Of a stretch of DNA of 64,000 bases, positions 8,880 through 17,605 are shown in pieces. Below the pieces are notes generated by a model, which was not told where the DNA came from, searched no databases, and saw nothing but the letters and a program-made list of their open reading frames with translations. Numbering within the stretch: position 1 is the stretch's first letter; each line of letters begins with the position of its first letter. This DNA is from JAHELQ01 sp964491915 (GTDB lineage: Bacteria; Acidobacteriota; Aminicenantia; UBA2199): contig CAZBHS010000015.1 of the NCBI GenBank assembly GCA_964491915.1, forward strand, positions 1 to 64,000. The letters run 5' to 3'. Made by a program: the position numbers and the translations under genes.

Positions 8880-9196
8880 GGATTGGTAGAATTTCGCCAT
8901 CCATTGTGGTGATATTCGTTACAAGCTCCTGGCTAAATTTTGACAAAAAAAACACTGGATTTGCGGTTGTTTTTATTTCCCTCAGGATTTATCATGTCAT
9001 TGTTCATTCCGGTGGGATAACACTTTTGGAAATAGGTGTTTCCATTTCCCGGATATGATCAAGGAATTTATGACATGGTAAATTGTATAATGATTGAATG
9101 TGTTGGCAGTGCGAAACCGGTGGGGATGATAAAATCGGTTGAAAACGTGTGCAAAACTGTTACGCCGTTCAATCAGGTCCTGGGTGAGGGCGGCAG
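8880..9196. other. Intergenic, 317 bp, nothing clear
   Basis: AT-rich sequence between the regulator and the FAS1 gene. A small palindrome GGAAA-taggtg-TTTCC lies near 9028-9043. I see no supported gene, RNA or strong terminator. Confidence 0.4.
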
Positions 9197-9703
9197 ATGA
9201 TGGGGATCGTTGATAAAACCATATGGAACCCTTGTCCCGGCAGGGAAATCATTCTCGATGTCCGTGACCATCGCCAAAAGAATATTCTGGAAGTACTCCA
9301 GGGTTCCCGCATTTTTGCCCGTTTATGGCGGGCGATTTTGGCGTCCGACCTTGACGAGGTATTAGAGGGCGCGGGGCCGTTTACAGTGTTGGCGCCCGAC
9401 AACAGGGCGTTTGATCTGATGCTTCTGAATTCGGACGTGAGTGTTCTCAAGAATAAACTGTCTCTCACCGAGATTCTTAATTACCATGTGTTACTCGACC
9501 GGGCCTCGGTCGAGGATCTAGTGAATATGGAATACGCCAAAACCTTGTGCGGACAAATGCTGACCATAAGTGTGCAGCGGGGATTTGTCTGGTTGGACCG
9601 GGCCAAATTGATTAAGGCGGACATTGGATGCGTCAATGGAACGATCCATGTGATTGATTCGCTATTGTTGCCCGATAGTATCGAAATTTGGAAAAATGAG
9701 TAA
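9197..9703 (+). CDS. Fasciclin (FAS1) domain protein
   Basis: 168 aa. One FAS1 domain covers nearly the whole protein: the H1 region GPFTVLAPDNRAFD near residues 60-73, the central YHV (NYHVLL) and the H2 region VNGTIHVIDSLLLP near the end. FAS1 domains usually act outside the cell in adhesion, but this protein has no signal peptide or lipobox from the chosen ATG, and none is readable just upstream. It may be cytoplasmic or exported by another route. No strong SD is visible, so the exact start is uncertain. Confidence 0.85.
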   Translation: MMGIVDKTIWNPCPGREIILDVRDHRQKNILEVLQGSRIFARLWRAILASDLDEVLEGAGPFTVLAPDNRAFDLMLLNSDVSVLKNKLSLTEILNYHVLLDRASVEDLVNMEYAKTLCGQMLTISVQRGFVWLDRAKLIKADIGCVNGTIHVIDSLLLPDSIEIWKNE

Positions 9704-9932
9704 TATATATAAGAGTGTACCTGTAAGGCAGAGTATTCACAATGTATTAAGGGGTAATATTTATTTTTTTTGGCGACCTGTAAGTACGGGGAGATTGTAT
9801 CAAGAGGGGGCCCTGTTTTCACCATATACATGGTGTTCATGGTCTTTATTAAGGTCATTTTGGGGAGTGATTTTGCGGTTGGCTGGTGGAGCCGGCCGCA
9901 AAGGAGCCCCACTATTTCGACAAGGGTAAGAG
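9704..9932. other. Intergenic stretch before a small ORF
   Basis: Start of a 511-bp region between the FAS1 gene and iscS. The first 230 bp hold no gene that I can support; a TTG-initiated 65-codon frame at 9770-9967 has no SD and no recognisable product. Confidence 0.4.
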
Positions 9933-10109
9933 ATGCAGCAGATTACATTCATGAAAATGACTGGTAATTATGCTGGTGGATGCAAGGAAATAAAAGAAGT
10001 ATCCTTCAATTTGCATCATCAAAAAAGATGCAACAGCCAATGGGATTCTAGATTTGCGGAAGGCTATTCGGAAACGGATCCCACAGTAGGAGGGGCGGGT
10101 AGGAGCTAA
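9933..10109 (+). CDS. Candidate 58-codon small ORF ending inside a terminator
   Basis: ATG at 9933 preceded by AAGGGTAAGAG, 58 codons, stop TAA at 10107-10109 within the loop of a strong terminator hairpin. The protein (begins MQQITFMKMTGNYAGG, two Cys, ends GGAGRS) matches nothing I know. An SD-like site, uninterrupted frame and following terminator are compatible with a real small gene, but chance is not excluded. Confidence 0.3.
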   Translation: MQQITFMKMTGNYAGGCKEIKEVSFNLHHQKRCNSQWDSRFAEGYSETDPTVGGAGRS

Positions 10110-10142
10110 AGGTCTCCTCACCCGCCCCACCTCCTTTTTTTT
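10085..10142 (+). terminator. Strong Rho-independent terminator
   Basis: Stem GGGGCGGGTAGGAG / CTCCTCACCCGCCCC with one bulge, extended by AGGAGG / CCTCCT outside, followed by a run of eight T. It separates the FAS1/small-ORF unit from iscS. Confidence 0.9.
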
Positions 10143-10214
10143 AGTGTTCCTACAAAATAACTTTTAACGTTGAAAACTAAACCCAGGTGAGTTATATTGA
10201 GGAAAGGAGGAACA

Positions 10215-11381
10215 ATGGAAAAAGAGAAAGAGTATTATCTCGACTATAATGCGACGACTCCAGTGGATCCGGGAGTTCTTGAGGAGATGACACGCTATTT
10301 CAACCGTCAATTTCATAATCCCTCTTCCTTTTACCGTAAGGCAGGGGAGGCGAACCAGGCGATAGAAGCGGCAAGAAGCCATATCGCTAGATTAATCAAC
10401 GCGGATATAAGCGACATCTACTTTACATCCGGCGGCACTGAATCCGATAATCTGGCAATTTTTGGCGTAGTGCGGGAAAATGGCAATAAAGGGCACATTA
10501 TTATTTCAAAGATAGAGCATCCAGCGGTTCTCAATGTCTGCCGCTACCTGGAGAAAAACGGTCTTGAAGTGACCTATTTGCCGGTCAGCTCAAAAGGGCT
10601 TGTGGATCCTGATGATTTGAGAAAAAGTATCAAAGACTCGACCCTGTTGGTGAGTATCATGCATGCCAACAATGAGATCGGCACCATTCAACCGTTGGGG
10701 CAGCTCATTAAGATCGCCCATGAGCGGGGGGTTTTGTTTCACACGGACGCGGTTCAGACAGTGGGTAAAATCCCTCTGGATGTAAGGGAGCTGGATATTG
10801 ATTTGCTCAGTTTCTCCGGGCATAAATTTTATGGTCCCAAAGGGATTGGCGTTCTTTATAAGAAAAAAAAGGTGAAGATTGAACCCCTGTTGTATGGGGG
10901 AGGTCACGAGCGGGGCCTGCGCGCCGGAACCGAGAATGTTCCGGGAATTGTGGGCATTGGCAAAGCCGCGCAATTGGCTATGGAGGAAATGGCTGAAGTG
11001 GAACGGAAAGTGAGACCCATGCGGGACCGGCTACAGGAAAAAATCCTTGAAATCGTACCGGAAGTGTTGGTGAACGGCGATACGCCGGAACGATTGTTCA
11101 ACACGTTGAATATTTCGATCAAATACATCGAAGGCGAAGCGATTCTCGCGCTCCTGGATCAAGAGGGCCTGTCGTTATCGTCCGGGTCGGCCTGCTCTTC
11201 CAAATCTCTGGAGCCATCCCATGTGTTGCTGGGTATCGGATTGAAGCATGGAGACGCTCATGGAAGTCTGCGCATCAGCCTGGGTAAGTTCAATGAGGCG
11301 GAAGACGCGGATAAGCTGATAGAAGCTTTGCCTCCAGTGGTGGAGCGATTGAGAAGCATGTCTCCTTTTTGGAAAAAATAA
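10215..11381 (+). CDS. iscS: Cysteine desulfurase (NifS/IscS)
   Basis: 388 aa PLP enzyme that takes sulfur from cysteine for Fe-S cluster assembly. Seen: N-terminal YLDYNATTPV, PLP lysine in SFSGHKFYGPKG, and the catalytic Cys loop LSSGSACSSKS near residue 324. Start chosen at ATG 10215 because AAAGGAGG lies at 10203-10210 with good spacing; a TTG 18 nt earlier would read through that SD. The scaffold gene follows after 35 nt, giving an iscS-iscU pair without iscR, iscA or ferredoxin nearby. The long Cys loop with SSGSACSS is of the NifS-like group I type. Confidence 0.95.
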   Translation: MEKEKEYYLDYNATTPVDPGVLEEMTRYFNRQFHNPSSFYRKAGEANQAIEAARSHIARLINADISDIYFTSGGTESDNLAIFGVVRENGNKGHIIISKIEHPAVLNVCRYLEKNGLEVTYLPVSSKGLVDPDDLRKSIKDSTLLVSIMHANNEIGTIQPLGQLIKIAHERGVLFHTDAVQTVGKIPLDVRELDIDLLSFSGHKFYGPKGIGVLYKKKKVKIEPLLYGGGHERGLRAGTENVPGIVGIGKAAQLAMEEMAEVERKVRPMRDRLQEKILEIVPEVLVNGDTPERLFNTLNISIKYIEGEAILALLDQEGLSLSSGSACSSKSLEPSHVLLGIGLKHGDAHGSLRISLGKFNEAEDADKLIEALPPVVERLRSMSPFWKK

Positions 11382-11416
11382 GGCGGTAGTGTGATTATCG
11401 AATGGGGAGGGCCAAC

Positions 11417-11785
11417 ATGTTGTACAGCCAAAAAGTAATGGAAAATTTTAGAGATACAAAAAATTACGGCAAGATTGAAGACGCGGATGGTATCGGCAAA
11501 GTGGGAAATATGAAATGCGGGGATGTGATGTGGATATACATCAAGGTGGCGGATGGGAAAATTGTGGACGCTAAATATGAAACCTTCGGTTGCGTCGCCG
11601 CTATTGCCACCAGTTCGATGGCTATCGATATGGTGAAAGGTAAAGATCTGGAAGAGGCGTTGAATATCACCAATAAAGCCGTGGCTGAAGCTCTGGATGG
11701 TTTGCCGCCGGAGAAGATGCATTGTTCGTTGCTTGCCGAGGAAGGTATCAAGGCTGCGATCGAAGATTATAAGAAAAAACAGTGA
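11417..11785 (+). CDS. iscU: Fe-S cluster assembly scaffold (IscU/NifU N-domain)
   Basis: 122 aa. The three cluster-ligand cysteines are present: KCGDVM near residue 35, ETFGCVAA near 60 and LPPEKMHCSLLAEE near 103, with the LPPxKxHCS segment that is bound by the HscA-type chaperone in relatives. Start chosen at ATG 11417 because GGGGAGGG at 11403-11410 is an SD for it; the ATG at 11402 overlaps that site. It works with the preceding cysteine desulfurase. Confidence 0.93.
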   Translation: MLYSQKVMENFRDTKNYGKIEDADGIGKVGNMKCGDVMWIYIKVADGKIVDAKYETFGCVAAIATSSMAIDMVKGKDLEEALNITNKAVAEALDGLPPEKMHCSLLAEEGIKAAIEDYKKKQ

Positions 11786-11899
11786 CGTGTTCTCTCGTTG
11801 CCCGATGCATCCGGAAGAGAGATCCTTGCGGCATGCTGTTGGCGTTGTTTGTCGTGCCGGCGCTCTACGCCCGGCGTCATATACGAAGCGTCTGGAAAT

Positions 11900-11935
11900 A
11901 ATCCGGGTTTCACTCCTTCCCGGTTTCTTTTTTTT
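11900..11935 (+). terminator. Probable terminator of the iscS-iscU unit
   Basis: Stem AATCCGGG / CCCGGTT with a loop of about 11 nt, followed by TTTCTTTTTTTT. Confidence 0.6.
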
Positions 11936-11950
11936 AATACTTTTGATTGA

Positions 11951-11979
11951 TTGCATGCTGTGTGGGGATTTTTTATAAT
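11951..11979 (+). promoter_or_regulatory. Sigma-70-like promoter for the papain-like gene
   Basis: TTGCAT (11951-11956), 17-nt spacer, TATAAT (11974-11979), about 105 nt upstream of the ATG. Confidence 0.55.
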
Positions 11980-12084
11980 AAAAAATAGTTATGAACGGGA
12001 ATTTTGTATCTTATGCACAGGACGTTGCGTGCCATGTCTATGGTTGGCGTATTTAAATGAAGTGTTTTAATAAAAGGAGGAAGT

Positions 12085-12945
12085 ATGGTTAAATTAAAAA
12101 AGTTTTTATTGGTGGTTGTGCCGGTGGTTGTGTTGGCGGGCATTCTTGTGATTCCCTCGCTGTCGGCTGAAACAAAAGTCAAGGGCAACCTGGCTGCCTT
12201 GCAGGCGGAGATCGAAGCCAAAGGTTTGACATTCACAGTCGGCGAGAATACTGTCACGTCGATACCTCTCGATCAGTTGGTCGGTCCCGTGCAGCCGATG
12301 GCAGGGATTGCCGCGACTCCTTCTGAAAAGGATGAGACGGCTCCCGCGTTGCCGATTACGCACGCGTGCGTGTGCACGCCTGTCAAGAATCAGGGATGCG
12401 CCAGCGCCTGGCCGTGGGCCAACACCAGCATGTTCGAGTCGATCATTTTGGTTCAAACCGGAGTGACTGTGGATCTTTCGGAGCAGTGGCTACTGGATTG
12501 CAATCCCTTCAATTGGGATTGTTACAACGGCTGGTTCGCCGGCGACATTTTTTACTATCAGGGAGCCGCGACGGGAGCAGATTACCCCCCCGGAACACAG
12601 TGCAACCAGGTAACCCCTTCCTACCAGGCCCTCGGTTGGAGATTCTGTGAAAACGCCTACTCTGTGGCGTCCACCGATTCCATCAAAAACGCCATCTACC
12701 GGATGGGGGCTGTGGCCTGCATGGTATACGTGGATGGGGCTTTCCAGGCCTACACCAGCGGCGTATTCAACTACCCGGGAACCGGTAATGTCAACCATTT
12801 CGTGGTATTGTGCGGCTGGGATGATCTCAAAGGCGCCTGGCAGTTGAAGAATTCCTGGGGCACCGGCTGGGGCGAGAATGGTTATATGTGGATCGCCTAT
12901 GGCTGCCACAGTGTCGGTTGGGCAGCCAATTACGTTCTCTATTAA
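12085..12945 (+). CDS. Secreted papain-like (C1A) protein with catalytic Cys replaced by Ala
   Basis: 286 aa with a signal peptide (VVVPVVVLAGILVIPSLSA) and a C1A fold from about residue 88. Papain family motifs are clear: oxyanion Gln103 in VKNQG, His238 in VNHFVVLCGW and Asn256 in KNSWGTGWGENGY. The active-site block usually read as QGxCGSCWAF is here QGCASAWPWA: Cys105 matches the disulfide Cys22 of papain, but Ala108, directly before Trp109, stands where the catalytic Cys25 should be. The codon is GCC, not one base from TGC, so this is not a single miscall. Predicted to be a catalytically inactive binding protein or inhibitor-like pseudoenzyme. The short N-terminal region lacks a normal inhibitory prodomain. 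Start supported by AAAAGGAGGAAGT. Confidence 0.9.
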   Translation: MVKLKKFLLVVVPVVVLAGILVIPSLSAETKVKGNLAALQAEIEAKGLTFTVGENTVTSIPLDQLVGPVQPMAGIAATPSEKDETAPALPITHACVCTPVKNQGCASAWPWANTSMFESIILVQTGVTVDLSEQWLLDCNPFNWDCYNGWFAGDIFYYQGAATGADYPPGTQCNQVTPSYQALGWRFCENAYSVASTDSIKNAIYRMGAVACMVYVDGAFQAYTSGVFNYPGTGNVNHFVVLCGWDDLKGAWQLKNSWGTGWGENGYMWIAYGCHSVGWAANYVLY

Positions 12946-12959
12946 AAGAAAGCGCCGGA

Positions 12960-14927
12960 TTATTCTTTCGGTTTTATAATCGCCGCCCAACCTCCGCCGG
13001 GGGCCAGGCGAGCGGTTAGAGTTTGTGGCGGGGTTAATTCTTGTCGCTGGTGCCGGTAATCAACGGCGGCGCGATGGGCGTTGATCCCGTCGCTCATGAT
13101 GTCGGCGATGTAAGTACCTGTCCCCAGGAAAGAGAGATCGATGGCCAGTTCGCGGGCTTCGTTGCCGGTCATGGCTCCCACATACCAATTTTTCCCATTG
13201 CGGCGGGCCAGAGCGATGGTTTCGCCGACTGTGGCGTGAAGGACAACTGTCTCGTCCCACACGGTGGGAATGGCGGCGATGAATGGTGTGCATTCGGTTT
13301 CTTTTAGATAGTTCGACGGGCTGTCGGCAAGCATTTGCAGGGGGCTTTCGTAAATTACATACATGGCCAATTGATGGCATCTGGTTCCCATACTCATGGG
13401 GCGGTCGAAAATCGGTCGAAAGTTTTTTTGTTGGGCATTCAACATGGCGCCGGGGGTGTAATCCATCGGTCCCGCCAACATGCGGATGAAGGGGATGGTG
13501 ACATTGTGCCGCGGAGTTAGCTTGTCGGACCATTTGTTTTGTTCCAGGCCCCGAACCCCTTCGCGGGTAATGACATTGGGGTAGGCGCGGCGCAGCCCCG
13601 CCGGTTTGTAAGAGCCGTGAAAATCCACCAACATCTTACGCTTCGCGGCTTCGCGGGCGATTTTGTGGTAATAATTGACCATCAGTTGGTCGTCCCGTTG
13701 CATGAAATCAACTTTTATACCTTGAACTCCCCATTCGGCGAATAGGTCGAGGGCTTCCTCCAATTGGGTATCCAATGTTTTCCAGATGACCCACAGGATG
13801 ACGCCGACATTTTTTTTCTTGGCGTGAGCCATGATCTCGTTCATGTCGATTCCCGGACTTAGCGCCAGCAAGTTGCCCAGGGGATACCAACCTTCGTCCA
13901 GGATGATGTATTCGATGCCGTATTCGGCGGCGAAATCGATGTAGTATTTGTAGGTGTCTGTGTTGATGCCGGCTTCGAAATCGACTCCGTAGAGGTTGTT
14001 GGCGTTCCACCAATCCCAGGCCACTTTTCCGGGGCGGATCCAGGAGGTGTCGCTTAATTGGGATGGTGTTGCCAATAAATAGGTCAATTGGTTGGCGATC
14101 AATTCCCCGTCTGTCCTGGAGATGGCCAGGATGCGCCAGGGAAATGATCTGGAGCCGCTTGTCCTGGCGATATAGGTATAGCGCTCCACTGCCGCTTCGT
14201 GACGGTCTTTTTTCAGTTGCAGTGTTTTGGGTACTTTCGGGAATGTCGCTTCGAGTGTTGATTTGCCGCTTCCTGTCAACCACATGCCCGGGTAATCCAC
14301 CAAATCCGTCTCTGTGATCGCGATTTTTACTCCATTGGCCGCTTCCACCAGCGCCGGGAGACTGCACATTGTATCTTTAGGAATCTCCAGCAGCGGTAGA
14401 TATTTGTAATACCGTTCATTGTGCGATTGAAAGCTCTCCTCTTCCGGGAACCAAATATTGTAATTGCCGGCAAAGTTGAAATCCGCTTCTTCGGATACCA
14501 CAGTGATTGGATGGTTGAACGTGGTTTTGAAGCGGTAGGCGATTCCGTCATCGTATGCTCTGAACTCGATGGCGTAGTCGCCGCGGAAATGGATGGTTCT
14601 CTGGTTGTAACGATCCCTGATGCGCGCGCTCTTTTGCCGCACGTCGGGTGAGACAAACGTATCGATTTTTTGTCGAGTCATCTTTTTGATGATCGCTTTT
14701 TTTCCTAATGTGTTTCCTTTTTCCAGAGTCATGGATATGGGGGAGGGGCGTAGCACCCGTATTCGGTCTACTTTGAGTGAGATGGTTATCCGGTCCTGGA
14801 TATTGATCTCCAGGTTGGTTTTACCGTTTGGAGATACAAGACGGTAATTTCTGGCGCTCAATGCCGCGGTTCCGAAAAAAATTACCGCGAAGATCACTAA
14901 AAAAATTCTCGCGTGCCCTTTGGTCAT
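12960..14927 (-). CDS. Glycoside hydrolase family 97 (alpha-glucosidase/alpha-galactosidase)
   Basis: 655 aa with an N-terminal signal peptide (IFLVIFAVIFFGTAALSA). N-terminal beta-sandwich domain (about 25-270, starting with YRLVSPNGKTNLEI), a TIM barrel (about 280-560) and a C-terminal beta domain. In the barrel, GVQGIKVDFMQRDDQ carries the Asp that I take as the nucleophile of retaining GH97 members, followed by REGVRGLEQNKWS; this suggests the retaining alpha-galactosidase-like subgroup rather than inverting SusB, but I cannot settle it by eye. Probably periplasmic. SD AAGGAGC upstream. It stands alone, convergent with the papain-like gene, with no Sus transporter nearby. Confidence 0.92.
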   Translation of the reverse strand: MTKGHARIFLVIFAVIFFGTAALSARNYRLVSPNGKTNLEINIQDRITISLKVDRIRVLRPSPISMTLEKGNTLGKKAIIKKMTRQKIDTFVSPDVRQKSARIRDRYNQRTIHFRGDYAIEFRAYDDGIAYRFKTTFNHPITVVSEEADFNFAGNYNIWFPEEESFQSHNERYYKYLPLLEIPKDTMCSLPALVEAANGVKIAITETDLVDYPGMWLTGSGKSTLEATFPKVPKTLQLKKDRHEAAVERYTYIARTSGSRSFPWRILAISRTDGELIANQLTYLLATPSQLSDTSWIRPGKVAWDWWNANNLYGVDFEAGINTDTYKYYIDFAAEYGIEYIILDEGWYPLGNLLALSPGIDMNEIMAHAKKKNVGVILWVIWKTLDTQLEEALDLFAEWGVQGIKVDFMQRDDQLMVNYYHKIAREAAKRKMLVDFHGSYKPAGLRRAYPNVITREGVRGLEQNKWSDKLTPRHNVTIPFIRMLAGPMDYTPGAMLNAQQKNFRPIFDRPMSMGTRCHQLAMYVIYESPLQMLADSPSNYLKETECTPFIAAIPTVWDETVVLHATVGETIALARRNGKNWYVGAMTGNEARELAIDLSFLGTGTYIADIMSDGINAHRAAVDYRHQRQELTPPQTLTARLAPGGGWAAIIKPKE

Positions 14928-14966
14928 AACTGCTCCTTACTCTATGTTATTCATTAAAATTATAGT

Positions 14967-17444
14967 TTAGCTTATTGCGGCTTTTACCACAACTTGCAGG
15001 CAATCTTTGCGGGCGTGTTTGCGGATGAAAATGCAGGAGCCCGGCGTTGCTTTGCCTGTGATAATCAGATGCGAGATTTTGGTCTCCACCCTCGAGGCAA
15101 TCTCCCGTTGCAGTGGTCTGGCTCCATAGTTTTCCGAAAAGCCGACTTCCGCGAGGAATTTTTTTGCAGAGTCGCTGATCGACAGGCTCAATTTTTGGTC
15201 CTCCAGTGATTTCTTGAGCTTTTCAATTTCCAGATCCAGAATCCTCATTATATGTTCTTTTGTCAATTTATGGAAGATGATAATGTCGTCGATGCGGTTG
15301 AGAAATTCCGGTTTGAATACTTTTTTGAGCCGGTCGAATATCAGTTTGCGGGTGCTTTCATAATTTTCGGCGTTTTCCATCTGGGCGAAGCCGATGTTTT
15401 TGGCGTCTTTTTGCAAGATATCACTGCCGATGTTGGAGGTGCCGATGATAATGGTGTTCCTGAAATCAACCGTCAAGCCCTGGGAGTCGGTGATGCGCCC
15501 ATTGTCGAATATTTGAAGCAATATGTTGAATACGTCGGGGTGGGCTTTTTCGATTTCGTCAAGCAACACGACCGAGTAAGGATTGCGACGGACAATTTCC
15601 GTCAATTGGCCTCCCTCTCCATAACCGACATACCCTGGAGGTGAGCCGATGATGCGCGAAACAGTGTGCCGTTCCATGTATTCCGACATATCCAACCGAA
15701 TCAAGCGGGTTTCGTCGTCAAAGAGGAATTCCGCCAGCGATTTTGCCAATTCTGTTTTGCCCACACCGGTAGGACCCAGAAACAGGAATGTGCCGATAGG
15801 GGTGTCTTTTTGTTTGAGGCCCGCCCGGTTGCGGCGAATGGCGTTGCTCACCGACTTGACCGCTTCGGTTTGCCCAATGAGCCGCTTGTGGATGTTTTCT
15901 TCCATTGTGATTAGCCGCTCTTTTTCCGATTGGGTGATGCGGGTGACGGGGATCGAGGTCCAGCGGGAGAGTACCTCCGCGATATCGTTTTCCGTCACCA
16001 GGTTGTCCATCTCTTTGATGGTGCTGCGCCAAATTTCAGTTTCAGATTCCAATTGCGATTCCAGGGTGACAATCTGTTGCTGCAGCGCTGCCACCTCTTC
16101 GTATTTCTGGCTGTAAAACGCGTCGTTTTTTACCAATAGGAGCCGCTCTTTCTCTTTTTTCAAGGTACGGATTTCCGGGGGGATGTAGATCAGTTGCAGG
16201 TGTTTTTCGCTGCCCGCTTCGTCAATTAAATCAATGGCTTTGTCCGGCAAGAACCGGCCTGAAATGTAGCGTTTCGAGAATTTGGCCGCGGTTTCCAACG
16301 CTTCGGGAGAATAGACCACTTGATGGTGTCTCTCGTAATGATCTCTGAGTCCTCTGAGGATTTTGAGGGTTTCCTCTTCCGAGGGTTCGCTCACCTGGAT
16401 CGTTTGGAAGCGCCGTTCGAGGGCTTTGTCTTTTTCAATGTATTTTTTATATTCTTCGAGAGTGGTGGCGCCGATGCATTGCAATTGCCCCCGAGCCAGA
16501 GCGGGTTTCAGGATATTGGATGCCGACATACTGTCGGAGCCCGGGCTTCCGGTGGCGATGGTATGAATCTCATCGATGAATAGAATGATACTGCCTTTGG
16601 CGTTAATGATCTCGTCTTTTATTTGTTTGAGCCGTTCCTCGAATTCCCCCTTGAATTTAGCTCCCGCCACAACCTCCGTCATATCCAGGAGCATCACCTC
16701 TTTGTTGAGGAGGCTCTCCGGTACTTCGGCATCCACGATTTTTTCCGCCAATCCTTCGACAATCACGGTTTTGCCCACTCCCGGCGGGCCGATCAAAACC
16801 GGGTTGTTCTTTTTGCGACGGGACAGGACCTGGATGATGCGGTTGATTTCCGCCTCCCTGCCGATGACAGGGTCCAGATTACCTGAGCGCGCCAATTCGG
16901 TAAGATTGGTGGTGTACAGATTGAGGGCCGTCTCCTTGGATTCGGCGTTCTTTTCATTGATCTTTTTCGCTCCCCGGATCTCTTGCAGAGCGCGGCGGCA
17001 CTCCGGTAGCGACAGGCCGCTGCGTAAAAGAATACCCCTGGTGTTCCCGGATTTTTCCGAGAAAAAAGCCAGGAACAATGTGCCGGTGCTGATGTACTTA
17101 TCCTGAAATTCGTTGGAAATGGAGCGGGCGGCCTCGAATATTGCTTCAACCTCACGTGAAATGTTTACCTTTATCGGCTCCGGTTTGTCCAATTTGATCT
17201 CGTCGGAGGGAGCGATAAAACGGTAGATCTCGTCCATAATCGTCTCGCGGGCGGCCACTTCGTCTTTATGAAGAATTTTAAAGATTTTGGCCAAAATGGA
17301 TTCCGGTTGTTCCAATAGTCCTAAAAGTAGATATTCCGGAAAAAAGACGTTTTTTTTCTGATTCACCATCTCCATCATCCCGATATTCAAAGCTTCGATG
17401 ACTTTTTCCGACGATTGAAGGGTATAACGATGAAATGTCGTCAT
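14967..17444 (-). CDS. clpC: Clp protease ATP-binding subunit, ClpC-type AAA+ unfoldase
   Basis: 825 aa. Clp N domain (1-150), first AAA domain with Walker A GPPGVGKT and Walker B ILFIDEIHT, a short coiled middle region (about residues 415-465) that is far shorter than the ClpB M-domain, then the second AAA domain with GPTGVGKTELAK and VVLLDEIEKAH. The loop KNIGFAQ matches the IGF-type tripeptide used by ClpA/C/X to dock on ClpP, so it should feed substrates to ClpP. No clpP or mcsAB is in the window. SD GGAAGGAGG before the ATG. Cytoplasmic protein quality control. Confidence 0.92.
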   Translation of the reverse strand: MTTFHRYTLQSSEKVIEALNIGMMEMVNQKKNVFFPEYLLLGLLEQPESILAKIFKILHKDEVAARETIMDEIYRFIAPSDEIKLDKPEPIKVNISREVEAIFEAARSISNEFQDKYISTGTLFLAFFSEKSGNTRGILLRSGLSLPECRRALQEIRGAKKINEKNAESKETALNLYTTNLTELARSGNLDPVIGREAEINRIIQVLSRRKKNNPVLIGPPGVGKTVIVEGLAEKIVDAEVPESLLNKEVMLLDMTEVVAGAKFKGEFEERLKQIKDEIINAKGSIILFIDEIHTIATGSPGSDSMSASNILKPALARGQLQCIGATTLEEYKKYIEKDKALERRFQTIQVSEPSEEETLKILRGLRDHYERHHQVVYSPEALETAAKFSKRYISGRFLPDKAIDLIDEAGSEKHLQLIYIPPEIRTLKKEKERLLLVKNDAFYSQKYEEVAALQQQIVTLESQLESETEIWRSTIKEMDNLVTENDIAEVLSRWTSIPVTRITQSEKERLITMEENIHKRLIGQTEAVKSVSNAIRRNRAGLKQKDTPIGTFLFLGPTGVGKTELAKSLAEFLFDDETRLIRLDMSEYMERHTVSRIIGSPPGYVGYGEGGQLTEIVRRNPYSVVLLDEIEKAHPDVFNILLQIFDNGRITDSQGLTVDFRNTIIIGTSNIGSDILQKDAKNIGFAQMENAENYESTRKLIFDRLKKVFKPEFLNRIDDIIIFHKLTKEHIMRILDLEIEKLKKSLEDQKLSLSISDSAKKFLAEVGFSENYGARPLQREIASRVETKISHLIITGKATPGSCIFIRKHARKDCLQVVVKAAIS

Positions 17445-17605
17445 TGTTGCCTCCTTCCCTCTCTTAATATAATTAGTATAAATATTTTAATGCAAAAAAT
17501 TCACAATTGCAAGGGGCGAAAAAATCTTCTCCACAATCATCCATTGGATGAGGTATTTTTCCGTAAAATAAATTATAATGTAATTACAAAAAAGGCAGGT
17601 AAACG

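Larger units (their letters stand above)
11786..12084. other. Intergenic, 299 bp
   Basis: Holds the terminator at 11900-11935 and the promoter at 11951-11979 of the next gene. Nothing else is recognisable. Confidence 0.5.

Noticed and set aside
9770..9967. 65-codon frame after the FAS1 gene
   Set aside because: TTG start without SD and no protein-like features; the overlapping ATG ORF at 9933 is better supported.
10170..10198. TTGAAA-N17-TATATT as the iscS promoter
   Set aside because: It would start transcription inside the iscS SD, leaving no leader, so I did not call it.
11697..11978. 93-codon frame at the end of iscU
   Set aside because: Overlaps iscU in another frame and runs through a terminator and promoter.
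12960..14367. Long antisense frames inside the GH97 gene and other real genes
   Set aside because: Shadows of real coding sequence; translations have no domain features.
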